From an uncultured bacterium (GTDB lineage Bacteria; Acidobacteriota; Thermoanaerobaculia; Multivoradales; J023): 55,982 nt of DNA. The stretch covers positions 1 to 55,982 of the forward strand of contig CALFAM010000104.1 in NCBI GenBank assembly GCA_937948815.1. The letters run 5' to 3'. A program made the translations under genes and the position numbers. Below the pieces are notes generated by a model, which made no database searches, was not told the DNA's origin, and was given only the letters and a program-made list of their open reading frames with translations. Of this stretch, positions 34,653 through 42,779 are shown one piece after another; within the stretch, counting starts at the first letter, position 1; each line of letters starts with the position of its first letter.

Positions 34653-35084
34653 GTTGGTTGCTGGTACAAGGTGTCTCAAGTGACGTAGATCGTCGCCACG
34701 CCATGGTAGAGATATTAGGGCGGCTGTAGATCTCCCAGAAGAAGACCTATAGGAGGTGCGGTACTCCCCATGGTCGTTCCACAGGGAATGAGAGTCCCTC
34801 AGGTCACCGTGGAATCTTCAGTTGGACCAGATTCTGGGGAGCACTTCAACCGCTCTCCGCGCTTCATCCTTCACTTCTATCGCGAAAGTCCGCCTGCGCT
34901 CGCTGATTCCTGTGGCGCTGATCATGATCCGAGCAGTCGGAAATCATGAAGCCGTATCTCAGTCTCTGCCCGATTCACGAAGTTGCGATCGTTCGCCAGA
35001 ATTCATGGCCTCTTGATCGTGAGAGAAAGCGGCATCGCAAGCGAGCGGCGCCCGTCGAACAACCACCAACTTCGAGGCAGCGAC
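34653..35084. other. Intergenic region, 432 bp, AT-richer, with one small candidate ORF
   Basis: This stretch is less GC-rich than its neighbours. It contains the 59-codon frame listed separately and a possible nested stem (TTCCAC pairing with GTGGAA around AGGGA/TCCCT, 34777-34814). I see no riboswitch or RNA gene that I can name. Confidence 0.5.
34770..34949 (+). CDS. Candidate 59-residue ORF with strong ribosome site
   Basis: An ATG at 34770 opens 59 codons ending at TGA 34947-34949, preceded by an excellent Shine-Dalgarno TAGGAGGT (34750-34757), although the 12-base spacing is long. The peptide is polar with one short hydrophobic stretch (RFILHFY). I do not recognise it, and it overlaps a possible RNA stem. 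It could be a leader peptide or non-coding. Confidence 0.28.
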   Translation: MVVPQGMRVPQVTVESSVGPDSGEHFNRSPRFILHFYRESPPALADSCGADHDPSSRKS

Positions 35085-35684
35085 ATGTCCCTGATTCAAA
35101 TCGATTACCGCGTCGACACCAGCACCTTGGGCATCGGCGGCACCTTTGACCAGCCGAGCGGCACGCCGTCCTACCCGAAAGCGAGGGTCTACCAAGATCA
35201 TCACCCGATTGCCAACGCGCCCCAGGACGCCAACATCCCGGTCAACGCGCCGAGGAACTCGCGTGTGGTTATTACTGTTTCTGATCTCAAGGGAAGGCCG
35301 AACGTCCAGATGGCGCCGGTTCGCCTGCTCGCCGGGCGCTGGAACCACGAGGTGATCACTGTCGACCAGATGCTCGACGCCAGCACGAAGCCAATCGACG
35401 AGCCGCAGTTCGACGTCAACCACGACTGGTTCTATTCATTGAGCTATGTCCCCGGTTCGCCGGCGTGGGAGCAGACGGATCAACCACCGTTCACTCATTT
35501 CATGCATGGTGTCGAGATCGGCAATGCGACAAGCGTCGACCCGAATGCCGCGTTCGGGCCTTTCGTGACATTCAACGCGCAGTCTATTCCCGGTCTTCTT
35601 TGGTACGGCCTCGAGTTCAGTGTGCTCGAGGGCGACGTCGACTTCGGCTATTACTGGTTCGACCCCTACATCCGGATTACCTGA
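35085..35684 (+). CDS. PixA/AidA-like inclusion-body family protein
   Basis: A 199-residue soluble protein with no signal peptide. Its N-terminus MSLIQIDYRVDTSTL and the C-terminal pair of strands (DFGYYWFDPYIRIT, preceded by LLWYGLEFSVLEGDVD) resemble the PixA/AidA family, known from insect- and plant-associated bacteria as inclusion-body or quorum-regulated proteins. The middle carries a beta strand DWFYSLSYVPGSPAW comparable to the family core. ATG 35085 is preferred because upstream in-frame codons from 34983 look non-coding and GAGGCAGCGAC precedes it. Family assignment is by remembered pattern and moderate at best. It sits beside a broken frame and the large duplicated-domain protein. 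Confidence 0.5.
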   Translation: MSLIQIDYRVDTSTLGIGGTFDQPSGTPSYPKARVYQDHHPIANAPQDANIPVNAPRNSRVVITVSDLKGRPNVQMAPVRLLAGRWNHEVITVDQMLDASTKPIDEPQFDVNHDWFYSLSYVPGSPAWEQTDQPPFTHFMHGVEIGNATSVDPNAAFGPFVTFNAQSIPGLLWYGLEFSVLEGDVDFGYYWFDPYIRIT

Positions 35685-35763
35685 TTCCTGATCAGTCTCG
35701 TACCCAATTGGGGTGAGTCGTACGCGGTGATGCCGAGCGCTTCAGCGGAGATGCGGCGGCACT

Positions 35764-35812
35764 GACGTCAGGCCGGCGGTCGCACCGATGGTTCGGCCAC
35801 CGTCCTGACGTC
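35764..35812. terminator. Inverted repeat between convergent genes
   Basis: GACGTCAGG (35764-35772) and CCTGACGTC (35804-35812) are complementary and flank a loop with a further partial CGGT/ACCG pairing. The structure sits between the PixA-like gene and the converging broken frame, fitting a shared transcript end. Confidence 0.4.
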
Positions 35813-35921
35813 GCCCCGGGCGGTAGGTTTCCACCGGCTCGTCGTGCGGACCCGTACATCATGACGTCCGGAGCCGCACCAACGACAGCACATCCCTTCC
35901 GCTCAGTCGACGGAGCTGTCT

Positions 35922-36595
35922 TCACGGCTCCTGGGGTGTCTCGAAGGTGAGCGCAACTCGACCGAGGCGGAGCTCGTGAGGGTTGCACCGGTCAAAGCGT
36001 CTTCGCAGGTCGAGCACGCCGACGATGGTCATGAGACCTTCCGTCGGGGCTGGCGGCCTCTCGATCAGAAGATCTGCAACGGCGCGTCCATCGACGTCGA
36101 CCAGCTTGCCCGAGAGGATGGAGTCAGGTGCGAACTTGCCGAGGAAGGCCACGCTTGCGGAAACGTCGGTCATGATCGTCGGGGACGCGGTTGGCACGAA
36201 GGGGTGAGTACCGTGCCGACCCACGAGCGAAAATGTGTCCGGTGGCGCATGGTCACTGCGCGTCAACAGGCCGTCGTCTTTCCCCATGAAGAGCGGCGGC
36301 AGCAGATACGTGCTCGAAGCATGCGGTACGGAGATGGTGTGGCCATCGAGGTAGGTGCGGTTGTCTGGCGTGCGCACGAGAGCGCGCTCCGTATGGTTGC
36401 TGGGGGGCAAGTCGAGCATACCGAATCGAGTCCTCCGGCTTCTTGAATCGTCAAGGCGGTGGCCGTTCCCAGCCGTCGCATGAGTCGCGGCAGGCGCTCG
36501 CGCCCCGTGCCTGCCCGCGCACGCAGGTAGAGATCCAACCCTGCCAATCGGTCGCGCACTCTCCGCTTGCTGGCGTCCAGCTGTGCCTGGATCAC
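35922..36595 (-). pseudogene. Unknown gene split by a -1 frame change at a C6 tract
   Basis: Two reading frames look like one protein. The 5' part (GTG 36595) reads VIQAQLDASKRRVRDRLAGL then GTATALTIQEAG, helical and basic. The 3' part, in the frame one base upstream, contains ALVRTPDNRTYLDGHTI, GRHGTHPFVPTASPTIM and GRVALTFETPQEP up to the stop at 35922. Joining them requires re-reading one base. The natural point is a run of six C on the minus strand (36407-36402), where C-CCC-CCA has the layout of a -1 slippery site. The alternatives are a one-base deletion, an assembly error, or a separate 166-residue gene starting at ATG 36422. I do not recognise the product. Confidence 0.45.
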
Positions 36596-36750
36596 GTCCA
36601 GTCGTTGGTCTCGAACTGTTGGTCCGGCGAGTGGATATCATCGGCGGATGGCACAATGATCTGAGAACGGTATGCATTGGGAGGCTGATGCCCTGCTGGC
36701 TCGCCTCTTTTCCGCAACTCGACGCCTCTACGAAGGACGCCGCGTGTCAC
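36592..36750 (-). CDS. Candidate 52-residue ORF coupled to the split gene
   Basis: A GTG at 36750 opens 52 codons ending in TGA 36594-36592. That stop overlaps the GTG of the following frame in a GTGA arrangement typical of coupled translation. The C-terminal half (SQIIVPSADDIHSPDQQF then ETNDW) reads like protein and the first half is basic. It may be the true N-terminal piece of the downstream gene rather than an independent product. No family is recognised. Confidence 0.32.
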   Translation of the reverse strand: MTRGVLRRGVELRKRGEPAGHQPPNAYRSQIIVPSADDIHSPDQQFETNDWT

Positions 36751-36814
36751 TCATCGTCTCTTGCCCCGTCCGAGGGCAGGGAGGAGCGTTGGCCCCGAGA
36801 GATCGCAGCAGTCG

Positions 36815-39256
36815 ATGAAGGCACCTGCTTCACCCGCCCCACCCTCACAGGGCGCGCAGACGAAAGCGCCTGCTGCTGAGGCGCGCCCTGAAACGCGACA
36901 GCGAGGGCGAAGCTTGGCGAGTACGCCAGAGGCTGCCACAGAGGCCGCCTCAGAGTCCGCCACCGAGGCCGAAGGGCGCTTGATGCGAGCCGAGCGGCTG
37001 GGGCACCGAATGGGATCGACGTTTCACGTCAAGGCCACAACCCCCGTCCGAGACGTTGGGACGCTCGCACGCGAGGCAGGCGCTTGGTCGAGCATCTTGG
37101 CGCGCCAGCGACCCGAGCCGCCAGAGCTCAACGTTCGTCAAGCGCCAGCCTTGGCGAGACGAATCCAACCAGCGTTTGCCGTGCAGTTGGATCTGGCTAG
37201 CGTCAAGAGCCAGGCCGAGACCAAAGCCGAGGAAGAAGACGAAGAGACGTTGCCAGAGGCAGAAGAGGTCTCCGACGCAACGATCCAGAGTGTTCTGATC
37301 GCCGGCCGTCCAGAGGGCCTGTTCGGCTCGGACCAGAAGAGTCACACGACAGCTTGGGGGGTGTTCGTGGATGGCGTCCGGCTGGCGCTCACGGGCAAGA
37401 CCCTGAGCGAGGCAGTCGGAGAAATTGACCGTTTGTACGACGACTCGAAGAAGCTGCCGGGATCCAAGCAGAGCTCGCTGATGTCGCCTGAAAACGAACG
37501 CGGACTCTACCTGCTTCAAAGCACGGTCGACGACGTCAGGAGTCAGATTGGAAACGACGGCGCAACGCAGCTCCTCGTCCAACGCTATGTTCGTGGCTAT
37601 CTCGAATACAAGAACAAGCTCCCACTCTCGGCTGCGGACACAGGCAGCAACCCGGACGGGGATGCCGAGGCCAGACGATTGGAGACGATCCGCAAGTACC
37701 AGGAACACACGAAGGACGAGGTCGCGAAGGCGATGCTCGAGCTACTCGACGCCCGGGCGTGGGCTGAGTTCGGCAACGAGCCGGAGAAGTACCTCAAGAG
37801 TGACGCGAAGGGGGGCGAGTGGGTCGGCGAGCCTGTAGGTGGCACTGGCCTTGACGAAGCGAAGGACGCGCCAAGAATCGAAGAGCGGGAAATCTATGGC
37901 GACCTACCGGGTGCTGACCCGAAAAGCAGTCCAATCGAGCGACTACAGACGGTGCTCGAGCAGCACTTGCTGGCCCTGCGGTCCAATTTCCCTGCCGCCT
38001 ATGACTACGCGTCGATCGATGGCAAGGCAATCGCTCGCTACATTGACAGTACCAAGAGCACCTACGCGGAGCCGGGAAAAGAGGCGGGAACGGGCGCGAA
38101 AAGTGGAGTGCGAGGCAGAAAGCGCGAATTGGAGGAGAACGAGCAACAACCAGGAAAGAGGCGTAAGACCAAAGAAAAGGACATCGACTTCTCGGGCACC
38201 ACGGAGGAGATTGGTGGTGGTGTCGCCATACCGGGCAGGACGAAGGCAAGAGCGTCTGGCGTCGTGCTCGGCCCACAGTCACCTGCAGCGGTCGAGATCA
38301 CGCTCGATCGCGCTACACCGCAGGCTTCCAAGCAAGATGCCGACGCCGAGGCGGCGGGTGTTCTTTTCGTCAGCGAAGTGACGGTCGCAGGGCGTCCACA
38401 TGGCCTCTTCGGCAGCCAGCACAAGAGTCACAGCACGGCCTGGGAGGTCTTTGTCGATGGTGTCCGCGAAGCGGTCGTGGGCTATGAGATCAAGTTTGCA
38501 TTCGCCCAACTCAAGGATCTCCTTGGCCGTGCGAAGCAGCTGACCGGGACGCAACGAACGGACAAGCTGGTCGAGAAGCGAAAGAAGGAATACCAGGCGG
38601 CTGAGACTCAGGTTGACGCGATGGCCCAGCGGTCGGCCGTGCCAGAAGCGCAGACGGTCAATCTGCTGCAGAATTTCATCTTGGCATACCTTCGCTATCG
38701 CAATCTGATTCCACTCAGCGCTGTCGACATCGGCCGGGCGACGGGTCATGGAGAGGCAGCTTCGATCGCACTGCTCGAGGACTACGAGAACCAGCCTGAA
38801 GACAAGATTCGGGACGCGATGTGGGCCCTACTCGACCGTGAGGTTGTCGATGCGGTCGTCCGGGCCGAGCTCGAAGACAAGTCGAAGGAGGCGGTCGAGG
38901 CGTTCCATAGGAGGCTCCCCGGTGTCGGCTTCGATGCCAAAGACAATCGGCTGAACGATAGGGTCTCCGACCTCCTATGGCAGCATCTCGAGACGCTGGA
39001 ACAGAGTTATCCCGCCGCATATGAGAAGGCAGGTATGGAAGAGAAAAGGAACGTTTTCGAGTATCTTTCAGAAGATAAAGGGTGGCAGGATCTCTTCGAA
39101 GCCCAGGTCAAAAAGCTCGAGACGAAGGCCTCTGCTGCGGCCACGAAAGAGGAAATCGGCGCGGAGGCGAGGGCGAGGGTTCGTGACGAGATCAAGCTTC
39201 CGAAGGATCAGGCAGAGAAGCTCGCTGCGTTCGTGCTCAGCAAGAAGACGGCGTGA
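36815..39256 (+). CDS. Duplicated-domain protein with RPxGLFGSxxKSHxTAW motif, function unknown
   Basis: This 813-residue soluble protein has no signal peptide. Residues 1-155 are disordered (Ala/Pro/Glu-rich). Two copies of a domain of about 230-260 residues follow. Copy 1 (about 160-425) starts at VLIAGRPEGLFGS and copy 2 (about 522-755) at VTVAGRPHGLFGS. Both continue with KSHxTAWxVFVDGVR (His177 and His539) and end in matching segments such as LEQHLLALRSNFPAAYDYA and LWQHLETLEQSYPAAYEKA. The linker between copies carries a basic KR-x10-KRRK cluster (436-451) resembling a bipartite nuclear localisation signal. I do not recognise the domain. ATG 36815 is used; TTG 36761 is an alternative. 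Effector, toxin or scaffold roles are possible but unproven. Confidence 0.8.
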   Translation: MKAPASPAPPSQGAQTKAPAAEARPETRQRGRSLASTPEAATEAASESATEAEGRLMRAERLGHRMGSTFHVKATTPVRDVGTLAREAGAWSSILARQRPEPPELNVRQAPALARRIQPAFAVQLDLASVKSQAETKAEEEDEETLPEAEEVSDATIQSVLIAGRPEGLFGSDQKSHTTAWGVFVDGVRLALTGKTLSEAVGEIDRLYDDSKKLPGSKQSSLMSPENERGLYLLQSTVDDVRSQIGNDGATQLLVQRYVRGYLEYKNKLPLSAADTGSNPDGDAEARRLETIRKYQEHTKDEVAKAMLELLDARAWAEFGNEPEKYLKSDAKGGEWVGEPVGGTGLDEAKDAPRIEEREIYGDLPGADPKSSPIERLQTVLEQHLLALRSNFPAAYDYASIDGKAIARYIDSTKSTYAEPGKEAGTGAKSGVRGRKRELEENEQQPGKRRKTKEKDIDFSGTTEEIGGGVAIPGRTKARASGVVLGPQSPAAVEITLDRATPQASKQDADAEAAGVLFVSEVTVAGRPHGLFGSQHKSHSTAWEVFVDGVREAVVGYEIKFAFAQLKDLLGRAKQLTGTQRTDKLVEKRKKEYQAAETQVDAMAQRSAVPEAQTVNLLQNFILAYLRYRNLIPLSAVDIGRATGHGEAASIALLEDYENQPEDKIRDAMWALLDREVVDAVVRAELEDKSKEAVEAFHRRLPGVGFDAKDNRLNDRVSDLLWQHLETLEQSYPAAYEKAGMEEKRNVFEYLSEDKGWQDLFEAQVKKLETKASAAATKEEIGAEARARVRDEIKLPKDQAEKLAAFVLSKKTA
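37292..39075 (+). repeat. Internal duplication of a domain of unknown function
   Basis: Copy 1 spans about 37292-38090 and copy 2 about 38378-39075 within one gene. Conserved blocks occur in the same order in both: AGRPxGLFGSxxKSH, TAWxVFVDGVR, YLxYxNxxPLSAxD, and NFPAAYDYA versus SYPAAYEKA. Confidence 0.8.
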
Positions 39257-39498
39257 TCGGGCCGCCGGTCGGCCGAGCAAGGGAATTCGATGTTCGTTCT
39301 CGTGTCGCGAAGATTCTGAACCTCGGTGACTTCCGGGAACGGGCGGGCAGGGCTCGAGCGAGACGCCCGGTCAGGCCGCGACGCGCCGGGGCGACGGGTT
39401 GGACAGAGGCGCGTCGGGCGAGCGGCAAGGTCGAGTGTTCGTGGGCGATTGCGTCGATGCTCGCATGGAACGTTCGGCCTTGCCGACCCTGGCTAAGA

Positions 39499-40710
39499 TC
39501 AGAACCCGAATCCCTCGACTGATTTGTCGCAGATCTGTATGCCAGGACAGTCGCCGAGGTCGACGAGGGTATCGGCGTAGGCACGGTCGCCTTGCGAGTC
39601 GACGACCTCGAGGTAGACGAGGTTCCCTGCCGGGCCTGTGTTTTGGAACGTATGTGTCACGGAACTGTTGCTAGAGGTGATCAGATTGGTGCCGTCATAG
39701 ATGGACCATCGCCAGCTTGTGATCGGCTGGACGCCGAAGGACGAAGAGCCCCAAAGATGGCATTGGCCCGAGAAGGCTTCACACGAGTAGGTGATCCTCG
39801 CGCGAACGTGACGGTACATGTCGCCAATGCCCGACGCATCGTTCCAGGTCAGTGCAGTGCGATTGGCGTCCCAGGTAGATCCGTCGAGTCGGGTTAAGGT
39901 CGGCAGATCGTTGTGCGAGAAATCGAACGAGCCGTAGTTCATGATCGAGTCGAAGTCGAAGGGTCCGCGCCAGAATCCGTTGCGGATGTAGAAGTTCGGT
40001 CTTGCGTCTGGGCTGGTCTCGATGTTGTTCCAGTGAACAATTACGGAGTTGTCGCGGTCGGCTCGTTGGTGCTCATGCCACAGTCCAAGGGCGTGACCAA
40101 TCTCGTGCGCGATTCGGCCGAAATCGCACCCGAAGCGATCGATTTCGATCTCCTGGCGGCCTCCCTGCCGGCCGACGAACGAGCGACAAACATCCGTTTC
40201 GTTGACGAAGGCAACGTGGTCGTTCTCGAGCGTTCGAGGAATGAACCGTACATGGGTCCGCTCCTCGAAGTGCGCCATGGCGTCCAGGATGTCCTGTCGC
40301 TGCCAGGCGTCAGCAACCTCAATGACAAAGGGGACCGTGTTGTTCTGCCAACGAAAAGAGCTTCCTTGGATACCTGTTGCCTTGGAGAGACTGTCTACCT
40401 TGGCGAGTACGTTTCGCTCTGACCAGAGGCGTTCCATCTCTTTGGCGATGCGTCCCCGCCCTTCCTCGTCGACTGTGATCATGATGTCGCCGTCGATCAC
40501 GGCTCGACCGTCTGGCGTGGCCGCGTAGTCGACCACTTCCACGCTACCATCCGCGAGCTCGAGGGTGGCGCGTTTGAAGACGGAGTCAGACGGCACATTT
40601 CCTTCGACAGACGAAGTGAGACCGGAGACGGGCTTCGTTGGAATTTGCCCCGATACTGCCGACGCGACCAGGATCGATGTCAAGAGGATACAGAGTCTCT
40701 TCGCATGCAT
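39499..40710 (-). CDS. Astacin-type zinc metalloprotease (downstream copy)
   Basis: This 403-residue exported protease starts at ATG 40710, after AAAGGACCCACT. The signal peptide is 1-21 (VASAVSGQ). A pro-region of about 95 residues follows. The M12A catalytic domain has HEIGHALGLWHEHQRADRD, with zinc ligands His202, His206 and His212, and the Met-turn SIMNYGSF (Met257). The C-terminal about 100 residues form a PKD/Ig-like domain (SYDG-type SWRWSIYDGTN, VTHTFQNTGPAGNL) with several Cys. It is a tandem paralogue of the protease at 41242-42453, and the two are similar along their full length, including 5' leader DNA. Family members cleave extracellular matrix or bacterial peptides; substrates here are unknown. 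Confidence 0.92.
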   Translation of the reverse strand: MHAKRLCILLTSILVASAVSGQIPTKPVSGLTSSVEGNVPSDSVFKRATLELADGSVEVVDYAATPDGRAVIDGDIMITVDEEGRGRIAKEMERLWSERNVLAKVDSLSKATGIQGSSFRWQNNTVPFVIEVADAWQRQDILDAMAHFEERTHVRFIPRTLENDHVAFVNETDVCRSFVGRQGGRQEIEIDRFGCDFGRIAHEIGHALGLWHEHQRADRDNSVIVHWNNIETSPDARPNFYIRNGFWRGPFDFDSIMNYGSFDFSHNDLPTLTRLDGSTWDANRTALTWNDASGIGDMYRHVRARITYSCEAFSGQCHLWGSSSFGVQPITSWRWSIYDGTNLITSSNSSVTHTFQNTGPAGNLVYLEVVDSQGDRAYADTLVDLGDCPGIQICDKSVEGFGF

Positions 40711-41241
40711 AGTGGGTCCTTTCCCGTTGTGGTAGTTCTCTCGGCCCTGCTGTCTGTAAGAACCCAACGCCTCGCTGCTACGACTCACGCAAGGCGCCAG
40801 AGTCTGGATTCCTTCCTGTCCTTCGACGAACAGTGAGAAAGGGGGCCACTCGCTGGCTGGTGCGTTCGCGAAACCCAGGGGCGAAAATGAGGCCCGCGCG
40901 GTTGCATACGACACGGCAGACAAGAGCTGCAGAAGCGGCTACAAATCTGGCGGGTGATGCGGAGGGGATAGATCTGATCCAAAAGAGGCGCTAGCTTCCG
41001 GTGGATCATGCTGAAGAGCTCGCCACTTTCATACTCTCGTCGAGAGAATGGTGGAGGCCTAGGAGGTCGGCGTAGGCAGGTGGGAGAGGGAGCAAGGCGC
41101 CTGACCAGTCCGCGACGTGTCAGGCGGACGGTGCGAAGGGGAGAGAGCCTGACGGGAGACGAGGCCGCGTAGGGGCGCTCGTGCAGGATCACATCTATGC
41201 GGTCGCGCCGAACGTTCGGCGCGACCGCATCCTGACTGCAA
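40711..41241. other. Intergenic region, 531 bp, between paralogous proteases
   Basis: No gene is supported. The part next to the downstream gene (about 40711-40775) resembles the leader of the upstream paralogue. A stem of 8 bp (41098-41105 with 41119-41126) and the 34-bp palindrome at 41197-41230 lie toward the other end. Confidence 0.6.
41197..41230. terminator. Perfect 34-bp palindrome downstream of a protease gene
   Basis: Two 17-base arms, ATGCGGTCGCGCCGAAC and its exact complement, meet without a spacer. The palindrome begins 12 bases after the stop of the upstream astacin gene (minus strand), as a transcript-end hairpin would. No U-tract follows. Confidence 0.6.
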
Positions 41242-42453
41242 TCAGAACTCGAATCCGTCGTCTGATGGGTCGCAGATGAATACGCCCGTGCATTCACTCA
41301 GGTCAATGAAGGCTTCAGCATGGGTGCGGTCGCCTTGCGAGTCTGTGACCTCGAGAAAGACGAGATTCCCTTCTGGCCCCGTGTTTTGGAAGGTGTGCGT
41401 GACAGAGCTGCTGGTCGAGGTGACCAAGTTGTTGCCGTCGTAGATCGACCACTGCCAGCTCGTGATCGGGCGAACACCGTAGGACGAGGAGCCCCAGAGA
41501 TGGCATTGACCGGAGAAGCCTTCGCACGAGTAGTCAATGCTCGCGCGAACCCGCCGGTACATGTCGCCAATGCCAGTCGAATCTGTCGCGGTCAGGGCCG
41601 TGCGGTTGGCCGTCCACGTGGTGCCGTTGAGGCGGGTCAGGGTCGGCAGACCATTGCGGGAGAAGTCGAACGAACCGTAGTTCATGATCGAGTTGAAGTC
41701 GAATGGTCCGCGCCAGAAACCACTGCGGATGTGGAAGTTGGGGCGTGCGTCGGGGTTGGTCTGGATGTTGTTCCAGTGAACGATCACGGAGTTGTCGCGA
41801 TCGGTTCGCTGGTGCTCGTGCCACAGTCCCAGGGCATGGCCGATCTCGTGCACGATCTGACCGAAGCCGCAGCCGAAGCGATCGATCTCTATGGTCTGCC
41901 GACCGCCCTGGCGGCCCACGAAGGAGCGGCAGACGCCGGCAACGTTGACGAAGGCAACGTGATCGGTCTGCGTGGTGCGCGGTATGAACCGTACGGCTGT
42001 CCGATCCTCGATGTGGTCCATTGCATCGATGATCGCCTGCTGCTGCCAGGCGTCAGCGACCTGAATCACGAAGGGAACGGTGTTGTTCGCCCACCGGAAT
42101 GAGCTTCCGTTGATGCCTGTGGCCTTGGTGAGACTGCCTTCCTTGGCGAGTACATTCCGCTCTGCCCACAGGCGGCCCATCTCCTTGGCGATACGTCCTC
42201 GCCCTTCTTCGTCGACGGTGATCATGATGTCGCCGTCGATCAGGGCCCGGCCGTCTGGCGTGGCCGCGTAGTCGACGACCTGCACGCTGCCGTCTGCAAG
42301 CTCGAGGGTGGCGCGTTTGAAGACCGAGCCTGGCGGCAGCTGGCCTTCGACCGATGATGTGAAACCTGACGTGGGTTTGGTCGGAATCTGGCCTGGTGCT
42401 ACGGACGCGATCAGGATCGAAGCCAGGAGGATACAGAGACTCTTGGTACGCAT
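41242..42453 (-). CDS. Astacin-type zinc metalloprotease (upstream copy)
   Basis: This 403-residue paralogue of the next gene has the same architecture: signal peptide (IASVAPGQ), pro-region, M12A catalytic domain with HEIGHALGLWHEHQRTDRD and Met-turn SIMNYGSF, and a C-terminal PKD/Ig-like domain (SWQWSIYDGNN). The ATG at 42453 follows GAGAGGACCCACC. The frame is open another 71 codons upstream, but the part near the ATG is simply the leader shared with the paralogue, so it is excluded. A -10-like TATAAT lies at 42600-42595. The identical start environment shows the duplication included regulatory DNA, yet each copy has kept its own 3' structure. Confidence 0.92.
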   Translation of the reverse strand: MRTKSLCILLASILIASVAPGQIPTKPTSGFTSSVEGQLPPGSVFKRATLELADGSVQVVDYAATPDGRALIDGDIMITVDEEGRGRIAKEMGRLWAERNVLAKEGSLTKATGINGSSFRWANNTVPFVIQVADAWQQQAIIDAMDHIEDRTAVRFIPRTTQTDHVAFVNVAGVCRSFVGRQGGRQTIEIDRFGCGFGQIVHEIGHALGLWHEHQRTDRDNSVIVHWNNIQTNPDARPNFHIRSGFWRGPFDFNSIMNYGSFDFSRNGLPTLTRLNGTTWTANRTALTATDSTGIGDMYRRVRASIDYSCEGFSGQCHLWGSSSYGVRPITSWQWSIYDGNNLVTSTSSSVTHTFQNTGPEGNLVFLEVTDSQGDRTHAEAFIDLSECTGVFICDPSDDGFEF

Positions 42454-42779
42454 GGTGGGTCCTCTCTCGTTGTCATGATTGGCTCGGACCTGCAGTCTGC
42501 GAGAACCCAACGCCCAGACACGCTGCGCGCCGGGCTGGTGCGCGGGGGACACGAATCCGTTGCACCGACCGAACACAGATACGATCCGCTGACAATTATA
42601 GCGAACGGTGAATGGGTTGGACGCGGCTCCGTCTGCCATTTGCTGATCGATCCCGTTGGACCGCAACGAACGAGCGGTAGTCCGCCGCCGAGAGACGGTG
42701 TTGGTTTGCCGACGCGCCGGTTATGCGCGGCAACCAGAGGCTGCTCGAAAGGCCGGCCCCAGTCAGGCGTCAGGCTTGT
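42454..42779. other. Intergenic region, 326 bp, between microcompartment operon and protease
   Basis: It holds the end of the microcompartment operon and the promoter region of the astacin gene. TATAAT on the minus strand (42600-42595) would give a leader of about 135 bases; no good -35 is seen. No clear terminator was found for the microcompartment operon. Confidence 0.5.

Noticed and set aside
42454..42666. 71-codon upstream extension of the astacin gene
   Set aside because: The part near the ATG is the duplicated leader rather than signal-peptide sequence. The paralogue has the same open leader, so this is coincidental openness.
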